A stretch of 64,000 bases of DNA, taken from IMG/VR virus record IMGVR_UViG_3300035703_000078, positions 1-64,000 of that record, one strand, 5' to 3'. The notes under the pieces are model-generated. The model saw nothing but the letters and a program-made list of their open reading frames with translations, did no database searches and was not told the origin of the DNA. A program made the translations under genes and the position numbers. The DNA is from a virus. The first letter of the stretch is position 1. Each line of letters opens with the position of its first letter. This document shows, one piece after another, positions 50,744-60,003 of the stretch.

Positions 50744-50967
50744 TGGGGCTTTACTCCAGTAGATCTTTCTGCCATCTTTTTCTTTCTAAGACTCTTTGAT
50801 TCTGCTCTACTAGCATTCATTTCTGCTTTTCTAGTAGCCATGGATTTCTTAGGAACTTCGGTTCTTTCTACTTTAATCTTTTTTAATGATTCCATTAGAG
50901 ATGGTTTACCGACTCCTTGAGGACCAGGACCAGCAGCAGCTGCTTTCTTTTTCTTTCTTGCTCCCAT
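50740..50967 (-). CDS. small basic protein, 75 aa
   Basis: The opening MGARKKKKAAAAGPGPQGVG is Lys/Ala/Gly-rich. A KKIKVERTEVPKKSMATRKA segment and an EMNASRAESKSLRKKKMAER helix follow. The strong positive charge suggests binding to nucleic acid. It is made with its neighbours in the head region (4-base overlap downstream). The family is not recognised. Confidence 0.68.
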   Translation of the reverse strand: MGARKKKKAAAAGPGPQGVGKPSLMESLKKIKVERTEVPKKSMATRKAEMNASRAESKSLRKKKMAERSTGVKPQ

Positions 50968-50976
50968 ATATACTCC

Positions 50977-52338
50977 TTACTTCTTAAGTTTATTCTGTAA
51001 AATCATACCAGCTTTTTGGTATCCAATTTCCCAAGCATCTAATAGTGAATCTTTATTTATAGAACCGCCGTATACAGAAGCTAAAGATTCTACAGTAGTT
51101 CCAGTAATATCAAGAATATTTGTTTTTGTAAAAGCAGAAGAAACACCAGTAATACTAGAAATTGTAGTTTTATCTAGCTTATAACAGAATATTGATAGAT
51201 CTAAGCTACCTAAAGTATTTTCTGCTGGTAATCCAGTTACCTCACCGCTGCCTGTATTTGGAACATACTCTAAATAAGAAGCATCATTTTCATCAGAGCT
51301 TCCTGGTATTTCAAATAAATTCAAATGTTGTCCAAATGATGTAGTTCCCATAAGTACAAGATCGAGAGTAATGGTTCTAGGAACTGATGTATCCTCAATA
51401 ATTGGTGCTGGATCATTTCCACCATCAAATAAACTTGAAGAAGCTACATCTAAGTAGAACTCAAAGTTAACTACACCGCTTACTGGGTCAATAGACGTCT
51501 GCTGTAATACTATCTTGCCATTGTTAATTAATGGATTGACAATACCGACTGTGCCAGTATTAACTATTGTTACTGAGTCACCATCAATAAACAAATCATT
51601 AAGTAAATTTGTAAATGAGCACGTTGGATGCTCATTTAATGTAGCACTTGGTCCCCAAATTCCCCTACAAAGAGTTGTTTTTAATTCTGTATTGGTATCT
51701 AATGCAGCTAATACTGAATCAAAACCTGGTCTTTTATTAAGAGCAAACTTATGACCACGCCATTGGCTTTTAAAAAATGGCATTTTAAAACCAGGAGTAA
51801 TAGGAACAGCTGTAATTCTTACAGTAATTGCTGATTTTCCTGTTCCACCAAAGCTTACATCTGCATCTCTAAAATATACAGTAGAACTTATATCTTGTAT
51901 TTTTAATTTAATTTCTGGATTTATTTCTTCAATTATTGTATTTGCTCTATAAATGTCATTAGAAACTGAATCATCTTCTACTACAGTATTACCTACCTGA
52001 GGAAGTGTTTCTACTGAAAGTACATCTCTAGCAAATATAAATCTTGATCCAAGCGTATGACCTACTGAATTTAGCGTAGCTACGTCAGTAATTGTTTTAT
52101 CGCCTTCACTTAAGTTTACAGTGGTTGTTGGATCAACTAAAGTAAAAATTGAAACAAGACTTTCAGTAGCACCTTCACTATCAATTGGAACTGTAATTGA
52201 TTCATTTAATGGTAGCGGGGCATTTAAAACTACGCTGGAGTTTGCTTCTACTGGATTAAATGGAATTAACTGGTTGGTTTCAACGCTATAAAATAAACCT
52301 CTAGCTAGTGCAAGTTGTTGCTGTGTTGTAATTGACAT
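50977..52338 (-). CDS. probable virion surface protein, 453 aa, related ends to the 1007-aa protein
   Basis: The protein is beta-rich and Thr/Ser/Val-rich without Cys clusters. The N-terminus (QQLALARGLFYS..LIPFNPVEANS) and C-terminus (YQKAGMILQNKLKK) resemble the N-terminus (QQALALSKGLNYY..ITFEPIEFNA) and C-terminus (HYTGMKILKKLK) of the next gene product. The middles do not resemble each other. A shared anchor module with different displayed parts is the simplest reading; both could be head decoration or fibres. No family is known to me. Confidence 0.7.
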   Translation of the reverse strand: MSITTQQQLALARGLFYSVETNQLIPFNPVEANSSVVLNAPLPLNESITVPIDSEGATESLVSIFTLVDPTTTVNLSEGDKTITDVATLNSVGHTLGSRFIFARDVLSVETLPQVGNTVVEDDSVSNDIYRANTIIEEINPEIKLKIQDISSTVYFRDADVSFGGTGKSAITVRITAVPITPGFKMPFFKSQWRGHKFALNKRPGFDSVLAALDTNTELKTTLCRGIWGPSATLNEHPTCSFTNLLNDLFIDGDSVTIVNTGTVGIVNPLINNGKIVLQQTSIDPVSGVVNFEFYLDVASSSLFDGGNDPAPIIEDTSVPRTITLDLVLMGTTSFGQHLNLFEIPGSSDENDASYLEYVPNTGSGEVTGLPAENTLGSLDLSIFCYKLDKTTISSITGVSSAFTKTNILDITGTTVESLASVYGGSINKDSLLDAWEIGYQKAGMILQNKLKK

Positions 52339-52345
52339 AAATACC

Positions 52346-55300
52346 TCACTTTAATTTTTTAAGAATTTTCATTCCGGTATAGTGCAACTGTTTTTCAACT
52401 TCAGTTAATTCACCATCCAGATTAAAATCGCCACCGGAAATACCAGTAGATGTTTGGTTAATTTCAAACTGCTGCAAACCGCTTGGTGTTTGATCAAAAC
52501 TTAAACCAGGAATAACTATAAAACCACTAGCTGTACCTGTTTGTAAATCTACAAAGACAGGCTCTGATGGATCAGCTCCTGGTGGAAGAAAGCCTGGTTT
52601 ATAAAACTTTAGTGGTGTTGCATTTGATGTAACACTATTAAAAATTCTACTCTTTTTTGTTAGACTTTCTAAGTTTCCATTTGTTTTAACAAATCCAAGA
52701 ACTGCTTGATCAGATGTTATTGTAGTAGTATTTCTAGCAAAGGATGGATTTACAAAAAAATCACCTTTACTTCCACCAATAACAGTAAAGTTACCATTAT
52801 TACCTAAAATAACTAAAGATTGATTAGTACCAAATCCAGCAGCAGTTAAGCTATCAAACATAGCTCGGCATGTAGTCACAGAAACAGGAGGAACATAAAC
52901 ATAAGTACTATCACCACCACCCTTACCCTCATTAACATAAGCAAAGATGTTGTTATATAGATCCCTATTAAAAAGGCTATTAGTACCATATGTATAAGTA
53001 CCAGTACCTAGTGGATCTGGGCCAGTCAAAGATCTTTGTTGGATTTTTTTTAACATGTTTTCTAGTATTGTATTGCTTCCCAAAACTGAATCGGCAAAGC
53101 TTACAATCTCTACTTCTTGATATGGAGCAAGATCTGTAGTTTCTCCATTATATCGTGGATTTACAGCAACGCATCCACCAACAGTTTGATAACCACCAAA
53201 CATAGAAATAACTTTAAATCTCTGGCCAGAGGATGATTTTGGAATCTTATTTAATAGTGTCTTAATAAAGTTTCTACCGCCACCAGATGTTGGTGTTTGC
53301 CAAGTATTTGGTAAATGAGTTCTGTATACTTGAGCTAAACCAGAAGCATTTTTACCAAAGTTAGCATCAAGTGGTGCTTTAGTATTTATTGTCAGTGGAT
53401 TAAGATCACCAACAACACTGGATACTAACTCGATACCATACAGTTCTCCTGTTTCATGTAAACACCAAACAACAGTTGGAGTTCCACCATAACCACCAGT
53501 TGCACATATATCTACATAGTTTTCATTTGGAATTGTAACAGGCAAGCCCTCATCATCTGTTAGATAGCCAGCTTCTAAATCTTCTTTAGTAAAGTAAACC
53601 CACTTTTTTAACCCAACATCGCTATTGTTAGCAACATTACCATTCATAAAAAGAATACGAACAGATCCATTAGAATCTAAAGTAGCAAGTACTACATCGC
53701 CACTTAAATCAACTGATTCAAAGTCAACAGCAACACTGTCAGCTACTCCATCATCATCTAAATCATTTGTAAAAAGCTCACGCATTTGTACGGAGTTAGT
53801 AACGGAATCTATTAAGTTAGGATTTGTAGCAAGAATGGTTGAATTGTTATACTGTTTTCTTACCAACTTAGTAACATTTATCATTGTATTTGGGTTGTTA
53901 GCATTTGAGTAGACTGTCTGGGGAGCATCAATCTTACCAGAAACATCAACCTGCAATGCTGTAAAGAATCCAGCTGCAATTCTTTTTTTATTACATCCCT
54001 TTACTACACCATCAATAAAATCAAAGTAAGCACATTTATAAGTTTCTATTGGCTTGACTTGACCGAATGTGCCTGCTGGAGATTGAGCTGATCTACGTTG
54101 TGTATCAACTAAATCATACATTGAACCAGGAGAGTTTGAAAATATAGTAGAATACTGGTTAGCAACTGTTACATTTTTAGCACTAAGCTGAGACTGGAAT
54201 GTAGAATTGTCATTTCTTCCATCAATAAATATACCAGCCTGACCGGATACAGCTACTGAGTTAGCCAAACCCTGTTCCCAGTATTGGGTTGTAGCGTTTT
54301 TAAGAATAGTAAGAGTTCCATCTAATCCGCCAAAGTCATTAAATTTATTTTCAATGCTTCCAGTAGCTTTTGAGTATGGGTAGAAAGGATAAATATTATC
54401 TATGCTATTAGCATCACTGCAACGTAAAAATATGTTTGTATAGATATCAACATCAAATGTTCTAAATAGTGGCAACGAAATAGGACCACTTGTATACTCA
54501 TAGTTAGTATCTGAAAGCGTTGTAATACCAGAAGTAACTACATTTTCATCATCAATCCATAAACCAAGTGGAAACATATCAACAATTCTTAAATCATAAT
54601 TAACTGGTTTAAGATCTTCGTAGTCAGTACCGATGTTATTAAGTCTTCCGCTTGGATATACTGGTCCATTAAATGGATCAAATATAAAACTATCACATTC
54701 CGCAAATCTAGTACCAAGAATATCAATAGCACCATTTGCTTTTTCTATTAGTAAATTATCTCCACTGGCAAAAGCGTATGCTATAAACCCATCAGACTCT
54801 GTGCTTAAATCTGGATTGCCAAGAGATAGAATAGTAATTGTATTATAGCCATCTCCACTAAGGTGTTCGCCTGTATTTAAATCATAAACACTGTTAAAGC
54901 AGAAGATATTAACTATATGATCATTATTTATGTAGTTTTTTTCTACTTGCATCCAAGGTTCTGGAGCAAATTCACCATCTTCAGTATTAAAAAACTCACC
55001 CTGTTGTACAGAAGATCTGTTAAAAAAGCCTGGATCTCCAAAGTAATCATAGTAACTAAACTTGAATGCATTATTAATGGTACTGTCGTTGCATTTTTTA
55101 ATATTGTAAATTGAAGGATATTCTCCACCAACTTTTACAGGATTACCAAATCCATATCGCAATTTACCATAACCAATACTGGCAGCTGATTCCCAAAGTT
55201 GAATTTGAAGACCGGCCTTACCGGCTAAAACAATTCCAGTTTCAGATGTTAGTGCATTAAACTCAATTGGTTCAAATGTTATTGGGGTAGAAATACCATC

Positions 55301-55369
55301 AGTAGTAAAGTAGTAGTTTAAACCTTTACTTAAAGCTAATGCTTGTTGAAAAGAAATTGGATTAGCCAT
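52346..55369 (-). CDS. large probable virion surface protein, 1007 aa
   Basis: The protein is long and beta-rich, with many Gly/Asn/Asp/Thr. It has a central set of repeat-like segments with VDICATGGYGGTPTVVWCLH and DLAPYQEVEIVSFADSVLG strands that resemble propeller or carbohydrate-binding folds. The end modules match those of the 453-aa neighbour. FDFNGP-type Asp/Asn loops could bind calcium. It lies in the head gene cluster rather than near the tail fibre, so capsid or collar fibre is favoured over tail fibre. The function is unproven. Confidence 0.7.
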   Translation of the reverse strand: MANPISFQQALALSKGLNYYFTTDGISTPITFEPIEFNALTSETGIVLAGKAGLQIQLWESAASIGYGKLRYGFGNPVKVGGEYPSIYNIKKCNDSTINNAFKFSYYDYFGDPGFFNRSSVQQGEFFNTEDGEFAPEPWMQVEKNYINNDHIVNIFCFNSVYDLNTGEHLSGDGYNTITILSLGNPDLSTESDGFIAYAFASGDNLLIEKANGAIDILGTRFAECDSFIFDPFNGPVYPSGRLNNIGTDYEDLKPVNYDLRIVDMFPLGLWIDDENVVTSGITTLSDTNYEYTSGPISLPLFRTFDVDIYTNIFLRCSDANSIDNIYPFYPYSKATGSIENKFNDFGGLDGTLTILKNATTQYWEQGLANSVAVSGQAGIFIDGRNDNSTFQSQLSAKNVTVANQYSTIFSNSPGSMYDLVDTQRRSAQSPAGTFGQVKPIETYKCAYFDFIDGVVKGCNKKRIAAGFFTALQVDVSGKIDAPQTVYSNANNPNTMINVTKLVRKQYNNSTILATNPNLIDSVTNSVQMRELFTNDLDDDGVADSVAVDFESVDLSGDVVLATLDSNGSVRILFMNGNVANNSDVGLKKWVYFTKEDLEAGYLTDDEGLPVTIPNENYVDICATGGYGGTPTVVWCLHETGELYGIELVSSVVGDLNPLTINTKAPLDANFGKNASGLAQVYRTHLPNTWQTPTSGGGRNFIKTLLNKIPKSSSGQRFKVISMFGGYQTVGGCVAVNPRYNGETTDLAPYQEVEIVSFADSVLGSNTILENMLKKIQQRSLTGPDPLGTGTYTYGTNSLFNRDLYNNIFAYVNEGKGGGDSTYVYVPPVSVTTCRAMFDSLTAAGFGTNQSLVILGNNGNFTVIGGSKGDFFVNPSFARNTTTITSDQAVLGFVKTNGNLESLTKKSRIFNSVTSNATPLKFYKPGFLPPGADPSEPVFVDLQTGTASGFIVIPGLSFDQTPSGLQQFEINQTSTGISGGDFNLDGELTEVEKQLHYTGMKILKKLK

Positions 55370-55379
55370 TAGTTCTCCT

Positions 55380-55679
55380 TTATATCATTATCTGTGCGAA
55401 TGTTACGGCTTCAGCATCCAAGTCAGAACCCTGTATGGCTGTAGTGCCAGCAACTAAATTACTAAGAGCAATAAATACATTTGTTGGTAAAGCAATATCG
55501 GCTAAAACTGGATCTTCATCTCCTATTTCTTCATAGATGTCAAGATGAGCATGACCTAAATCAGCCTGTGATGAGTGATTTGCTGTTAACATAATATGGG
55601 TAGTTCCTAAAGGAACTAAGGTTTTTACAGCAAGGGTTCCATTACTAATTATTTTAAAGCTTCCATTTGGAGGAATCAT
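55380..55679 (-). CDS. hypothetical protein, 99 aa
   Basis: This is a small beta-rich protein without membrane helix (SFKIISNGTLAVKTLVPLGT, then HIMLTANHSSQADLGHAHLD). It has one ATG with GGAGG upstream; the stop of the previous tiny gene overlaps it as ATGA. The His/Asp-rich stretch could bind metal. It may be another surface or fibre-associated protein, judged by its neighbours only. Confidence 0.65.
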   Translation of the reverse strand: MIPPNGSFKIISNGTLAVKTLVPLGTTHIMLTANHSSQADLGHAHLDIYEEIGDEDPVLADIALPTNVFIALSNLVAGTTAIQGSDLDAEAVTFAQIMI

Positions 55680-55747
55680 TTCTTACCTCCACAACCACAG
55701 GACATCTTCTTTGATTTACCAGATTTCTTTGATTTCTTCTTAGCCAT
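55676..55747 (-). CDS. tiny Lys/Cys-rich peptide, 23 aa
   Basis: The frame starts MAKKKSKKSGKSKKMSCGCG and ends GKK. The ATG at 55747 overlaps the stop of the DUF5872-like gene as TAATG, and the TGA overlaps the next ATG. The CGCG end resembles the GCGC stretch of the 53-aa gene at 47.8 kb. Such a short peptide is only supported by coupling and composition. Confidence 0.5.
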   Translation of the reverse strand: MAKKKSKKSGKSKKMSCGCGGKK

Positions 55748-55983
55748 TACTTCTTTCCTTTCTTGGAAGACCCCCACCGTACTGGCTTAGAGCTTTTCTT
55801 AGCCTTGACACCCTTGGAGGTACATTGTGCTTTGGTTGGTCGGCAAGCGGGATAAGAGCCGCCAGAGCTGGCAGATTTCCGACCACAGGGGCCACCAGTC
55901 TTGCAATTAATCCAGCCCTTACCATTGTTCCGCTTGAACCAACCATGTAATCCGTACTTCTTTTCCTGAGAAAAGTCAGCCAT
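55747..55983 (-). CDS. DUF5872-like small Cys-rich protein, 78 aa
   Basis: The sequence FSQEKKYGLHGWFKRNNGKG then WINCKTGGPCGRKSASSGGS and YPACRPTKAQC is the DUF5872 pattern: a YGLHGWF(K/R)RN motif followed by Cys-containing Gly/Ser loops. Members occur in phages and giant viruses, and the role is unknown. A basic tail follows. A different reading frame over the same bases (55740-55946) is a shadow. Confidence 0.82.
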   Translation of the reverse strand: MADFSQEKKYGLHGWFKRNNGKGWINCKTGGPCGRKSASSGGSYPACRPTKAQCTSKGVKAKKSSKPVRWGSSKKGKK

Positions 55984-56090
55984 TACTTCATACCCTTTGT
56001 CATCTTCTTCCCGGTCTTCTTAGCAACGGTCTTGGCCATAGCCTTGCCCTTAGCTGTGTATGGGAATGTCTTCTTACCTACCTTTGGCAT
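55983..56090 (-). CDS. small Lys-rich protein, 35 aa
   Basis: The peptide starts MPKVGKKTFPYTAKGKAMAK and continues TVAKKTGKK, almost wholly Lys/Thr/Ala. An ATG at 56090 and a TAATG join with the DUF5872-like gene support it. The YTAKG segment followed by a short amphipathic helix resembles tiny basic proteins found in the head clusters of many phages. It probably binds DNA or capsid. Confidence 0.68.
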   Translation of the reverse strand: MPKVGKKTFPYTAKGKAMAKTVAKKTGKKMTKGMK

Positions 56091-56091
56091 A

Positions 56092-56232
56092 TTACTTTCC
56101 TCCTTTCTTGGTCTTATTGCCCCAGTTTTTGGCCCCTACCTTACGGCATTTGACCATTGCGCCTGAAGCATATGCGCTGTGTTTTCCTTTATATCTACTC
56201 ATTACTTTATTGTAACATGCATCTTTTGGCAT
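56092..56232 (-). CDS. small basic Cys-containing protein of the MPKDACYxKVxxRYK type, 46 aa
   Basis: The ATG at 56232 has CAGGAG upstream, which sets the start 30 bases above the more obvious internal ATG. The sequence MPKDACYNKVMSRYKGKHSA then YASGAMVKCRKVGAKNWGNK is a pattern I know from many phages (MPKDACYHKVKSRY...SAYASGALVKCR), with no function assigned. It is part of the run of tiny Lys/Cys-rich head-region genes. Confidence 0.8.
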   Translation of the reverse strand: MPKDACYNKVMSRYKGKHSAYASGAMVKCRKVGAKNWGNKTKKGGK

Positions 56233-56263
56233 ATAATCTCCTGAATAGATTCTAACTGCTAGG

Positions 56264-56431
56264 TTATTTGAAAGACTTAAGAGTTTTAGCCAAGCTGCAT
56301 TGACGCTTTGTTCTTGTGTCTAGCTTGCCACTCTTGCAGTATTGAGTAATAGATTTACCAGCAGCCTTGGCTTTCTTAGTAAGTGCTCCTGGTCTTTTAA
56401 TTGCGCTCTTAATCCAATTTTTCTTAGCCAT
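56264..56431 (-). CDS. small basic protein, 55 aa
   Basis: The ATG at 56431 (MAKKNWIKSAIKRPGALTKK) has AAGGAG upstream. The protein has the pattern K..IKSAIKRPGALTKKAKAAGKSI then YCKSGKLDTRTKRQCSLAKT, as in other phage 'IKRPGALT' proteins of unknown function. Two Cys lie in the C-terminal half. A Lys-rich, probably nucleic-acid-binding role is inferred. Confidence 0.75.
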   Translation of the reverse strand: MAKKNWIKSAIKRPGALTKKAKAAGKSITQYCKSGKLDTRTKRQCSLAKTLKSFK

Positions 56432-56439
56432 AACTCTCC

Positions 56440-58092
56440 TTAACTCCAAGGACCAACAGCAGTCATTGTGTCGGAACCATAGGGTATAAATGAAATAAAA
56501 GATCCCATATTAATAGAATTAGTTCCACCTGGGTTTGCACTAAATGCTATTTGAGGGGTAATTGTAACCGAGTCTACAGTCTTAATCATACCTGTAATAA
56601 CGGCGGTATAAGTATTGTTTGATATAGTAGAACCTGTCATATTACCGCCAGCGGTTGTAGTAAATGACGCACTGTCTTGAGTTCTTGTAGCCCCACCATT
56701 TGTGCTTGGTGTACCTAACACATTAAAACATATTGTTGGTGGGTTAGAAGAAACACTTTCACTAAACCTAAGTGCAATATTTCTAGCAGCTGTAGTACCC
56801 ATTGTTAAATGAAGATAACCACGAATAAGATATGTGGTGTTTGCTGCCAGTGTAATAACATCTTGTGGTGTACCGAATATATTCTGGTTGCCCGTAGAAG
56901 CACTGATGGTTCTAGAAGATGTTAATAAACTTGTTTGTTCTGTTACCATTACACCACGACCAGAAGCCGTGTTTGCATAGGTAACTTGACCATCATATTC
57001 TAAAGCACCACCAACTGACGAACTAAGAGTTATTGTAGTCAAGGTAAACTTAGGTGCTTGGAATTCAACTAGGGATTCTAAAACGCCAGAACTAAGGGTT
57101 GTACCTTGGATGGTTGTTAGTCTTGTTCCTGTACCTTTACTTGTCATATCAACTGATAAACCAAAACTACTTGTAGTAGGCGATGGAGCTAAGTCTACTC
57201 TACCATTTACAGTATTCCTAATGCTTTCATTATTCTGTAAAGTAATATTACCAGTAGTATTTAATGTACCAGTTACCAAGTCACCAGTCTGCCATTCAAA
57301 AGCAGAACCATCAATAGTTCCATTAGTTGCATCAATATAAAAATCTAAAGTACCATTGCCTAAAGTAACATCAGCAGAGCTAATAACAACACTACCAACT
57401 CCGTTGTCAATAGATAAAATGCCGGATCCCGGACCATCAATAGAACCAGTAACATCTAAACCAGCATCAAAGCTTTGTTTAAATGTAAATGTATTTACTT
57501 GATCAACCAATACCGGAGAATACCATACAAGCTGTGCTACTCTACTTACTACAGATTGAATCATTAAAGCATTTTTAGCTATTCCCATTGTAGTAGGCCA
57601 AATATATTCATGGTCATTAGCTAAACTAGAAGGACAAGAGTGAGCTACGTTTACAGAGTTTGTAAGATTAAAAAGCTTAAGCTTACCTAAACTTTTTACA
57701 GAAATTTCATCAGCTTCCAAGGTTTCTACTATAACATCATCTGGCAACCCAATCTGGTAGTTATTAACGGATAGCACATCTACAGTAACTTCATTGGTTG
57801 TCCCACTTATAGACACCGGAGAGAAGGTTGCTTCTAGATTTTGTAATCTAAACTCCCAGCTATTAGGATCGCTTGTATCAAACTGAGCATTAAGCGTATT
57901 TGTTACCTTGGATAAACCAAGATTAATAACTTTTAGCTGCGAATTAATAGAAGATACATTAGTATTTGTTAAAGTTTTAAAGGATTGAAGATCATTATTT
58001 AAACTACTAATTACTAAGCTTACTGTATCACTAACATTTACAGCAAGTCTTCTAGCTACCGCAGATTGTTTTCTTTTTTCTAGGTCACTCAT
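56440..58092 (-). CDS. fibre-like protein, 550 aa
   Basis: The N-terminal ~90 residues are a helical, coiled-coil-like region (LVISSLNNDLQSFKTLTNTN and on). A long beta-rich shaft follows with Thr/Ser/Gly/Asn-rich repeats. The C-terminal ~150 residues look like a globular sandwich of the TNF/C1q type (NTTYLIRGYLHLTMGTTAARNIALRF). This is the plan of head or tail fibres with a knob. It is in the head cluster close to the portal, so a head fibre is favoured. The receptor is unknown. Confidence 0.72.
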   Translation of the reverse strand: MSDLEKRKQSAVARRLAVNVSDTVSLVISSLNNDLQSFKTLTNTNVSSINSQLKVINLGLSKVTNTLNAQFDTSDPNSWEFRLQNLEATFSPVSISGTTNEVTVDVLSVNNYQIGLPDDVIVETLEADEISVKSLGKLKLFNLTNSVNVAHSCPSSLANDHEYIWPTTMGIAKNALMIQSVVSRVAQLVWYSPVLVDQVNTFTFKQSFDAGLDVTGSIDGPGSGILSIDNGVGSVVISSADVTLGNGTLDFYIDATNGTIDGSAFEWQTGDLVTGTLNTTGNITLQNNESIRNTVNGRVDLAPSPTTSSFGLSVDMTSKGTGTRLTTIQGTTLSSGVLESLVEFQAPKFTLTTITLSSSVGGALEYDGQVTYANTASGRGVMVTEQTSLLTSSRTISASTGNQNIFGTPQDVITLAANTTYLIRGYLHLTMGTTAARNIALRFSESVSSNPPTICFNVLGTPSTNGGATRTQDSASFTTTAGGNMTGSTISNNTYTAVITGMIKTVDSVTITPQIAFSANPGGTNSINMGSFISFIPYGSDTMTAVGPWS

Positions 58093-58388
58093 CCCTTACA
58101 CTTTCTACCTTTAGGGCAGCTTTGCTTAGATCCACCGGGGCCAGCCCATAGGTTCTTACAAGCCCAGTATTTGGCAGAAAGTTTATTGGTTGCACCAGCG
58201 CAGTTGTGCCTAGCTTTAAAACTCTTTCTGGCTTCTGGTGAATAGTTATGACCATATCCCTTAGCACCAAAGTGAATAATCTTTTCTTGTCCACCAGAAC
58301 AAGCTTTAACCATTCTCTTTTTACCGGGGGATGTAGAGGATCTAGGTTTATTACAAGGCATTGATTTTTTATCTACTCTCTTAGCCAT
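58089..58388 (-). CDS. small basic Cys-rich protein, 99 aa
   Basis: The middle KRMVKACSGGQEKIIHFGAKG, then RKSFKARHNCAGATNKLSAKYWA, matches short phage proteins with a K.C.GG.EKII.FG...R.SFKARH...LSA.YWA pattern of unknown role. It is strongly basic, with six to eight Cys. A frame-shifted reading over the same bases is a shadow. It sits between the portal and the fibre-like protein. Confidence 0.78.
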   Translation of the reverse strand: MAKRVDKKSMPCNKPRSSTSPGKKRMVKACSGGQEKIIHFGAKGYGHNYSPEARKSFKARHNCAGATNKLSAKYWACKNLWAGPGGSKQSCPKGRKCKG

Positions 58389-58389
58389 A

Positions 58390-59994
58390 TTATACTCCTA
58401 AGCTTGGACCTAGAATTTTAAGAGCTTGCTCACCAAACTGTGGTGGAATATTCTTACCACCATTTTGTACAAGATCTTGTTGAGCAGCACCGCTAACTGT
58501 ATTAAGAGCAGACTGAGCATACATCTTTTGCATTTCCATTTGCTGCTGCCTGTCTGCTGCTTCCATTTCTTCTTTACGCAATTCTTCTTCACTCTTTACC
58601 CAGTTACTAGGATCAAACCCAAGCGAAGTAATTAATGCTCTAGCATATGATTCCCACTTGAAAGAACTGGCTGCATCTGGTGGTAGATTTCTAACCATCT
58701 CACCCATCTGCAATAGTTTAGTTAAATCAGATTCTCTTGATAAAGATTGAAGACCTGTTAAAATTTCAATATTAAGAATACCATTGGTTTCATCAAACTG
58801 TTCACGCATTCCTGGATCAATCTCATTGTTTTGCAACATTAAATAGATTGTTCTCTTAACTACAGGAACCATGAAGTCTCTGGCAATAGCTGAGAATGTA
58901 CCGCCTAAGATTGTTTCTAGCTCGTTACCAACAGCACGAACAGCAGTAGCTGTTACTCTGTCACCCGTAGGCATAGATGCGGTCTGTAGTAGGAAGCCTT
59001 GCCCTACTTCTTTACGCATAGATTCTACGGCTGCATTGCCAACTTGTAGTTGTGGATTGATGGTATCACCGGGAGATATAGTAAAGACCTCATTCTTACG
59101 GGCAGCTACCCATTGACCGTTAACGGCTACGGATAGGTCATCTAGTTCTGTAATACCAGCTGGGTCAACACCCATAAAGAAGGTAGAACCTGCACCCATG
59201 CCTTGAATTAAAGCTCTTGTGTAAGCCTCTAGTGTTTTAATATCTGAATAGATATCTTCTACATGTGCTCTGCCATAATCTTCACCAGCCACGCTTGACC
59301 AGCGAAGAATAACATATGGCAATACATCGTAGTAACCAACATCAATTATCTCTCCGTCTAGTTCTTTTTCTACTTTCCAGTTGTTATCTTCTGTTTGTGA
59401 AACACGAATATAAACTGTCTTGTATCCGCTTTGATGTTCCTCACCAGCCATAAAGTCATATGCACTAGCTGGTTCTTCATTGCTTGGTGAAATAAACTCT
59501 AAGTAAATAAACTCTTTTACAGAACCGTTAACATCTCTACGAATAACAAACTGATCTAATCTAACAACTCGATAAGAGAAATCGTTCTCCATTATAATAA
59601 GAACATCACCAACAACAATTAGATGTTGCATAGCAAGGTAAGAAGCTTCTCTTAGGTTGTTTGAAATTAGTTTCCGATAGACCTGATAGGATAGCTTGTC
59701 TAGATATTCAGCAACCTCTGGGCTAGGTTCTCTACCATTTTTTAACCCAAATGAAAAGAAGGGTGTATCATTTAGTGGTATAAGAACACTAAGGATTTTA
59801 CTAGCCAAGGAAGTAACTCCACGGGATTGAACAGAGGAATAAGTCTGAAACAGATTATCCTGCTGAGACATTGACTGGTAAGGCAATAAAGAGGGAACTG
59901 TTATTGCCGAACAAGCCCTAGCTTTGTTTAACTTGGTGTCTCTCTTAGCATGTAAGACAAGCCACCTATCTTTTATGGTCTTTTCGGATTTCAT
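58390..59994 (-). CDS. portal / head-tail connector protein (T7 gp8-like)
   Basis: This is a 534-aa protein. Seen are the N-terminal ACSAITVPSLLPYQ, YSSVQSRGVTSLASKILSVLIPLNDTPFF-type segment in the first 100 residues, LQVGNAAVESMRKEVGQGFL in the stem, and a Gln/Met-rich C-terminal helix (AADRQQQMEMQKMYAQSALN). These are the blocks of the T7 collar family. The ring threads DNA into the head with the terminase. The start has AAGGAG. It opens the structural block, as gene 8 does in T7. Confidence 0.95.
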   Translation of the reverse strand: MKSEKTIKDRWLVLHAKRDTKLNKARACSAITVPSLLPYQSMSQQDNLFQTYSSVQSRGVTSLASKILSVLIPLNDTPFFSFGLKNGREPSPEVAEYLDKLSYQVYRKLISNNLREASYLAMQHLIVVGDVLIIMENDFSYRVVRLDQFVIRRDVNGSVKEFIYLEFISPSNEEPASAYDFMAGEEHQSGYKTVYIRVSQTEDNNWKVEKELDGEIIDVGYYDVLPYVILRWSSVAGEDYGRAHVEDIYSDIKTLEAYTRALIQGMGAGSTFFMGVDPAGITELDDLSVAVNGQWVAARKNEVFTISPGDTINPQLQVGNAAVESMRKEVGQGFLLQTASMPTGDRVTATAVRAVGNELETILGGTFSAIARDFMVPVVKRTIYLMLQNNEIDPGMREQFDETNGILNIEILTGLQSLSRESDLTKLLQMGEMVRNLPPDAASSFKWESYARALITSLGFDPSNWVKSEEELRKEEMEAADRQQQMEMQKMYAQSALNTVSGAAQQDLVQNGGKNIPPQFGEQALKILGPSLGV

Positions 59995-60003
59995 TTACTC
60001 TCC

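Noticed and set aside
55740-55946. 68-codon frame overlapping the DUF5872-like gene
   Set aside because: It lies wholly inside the recognised gene in another frame and matches no pattern, so it is a shadow.
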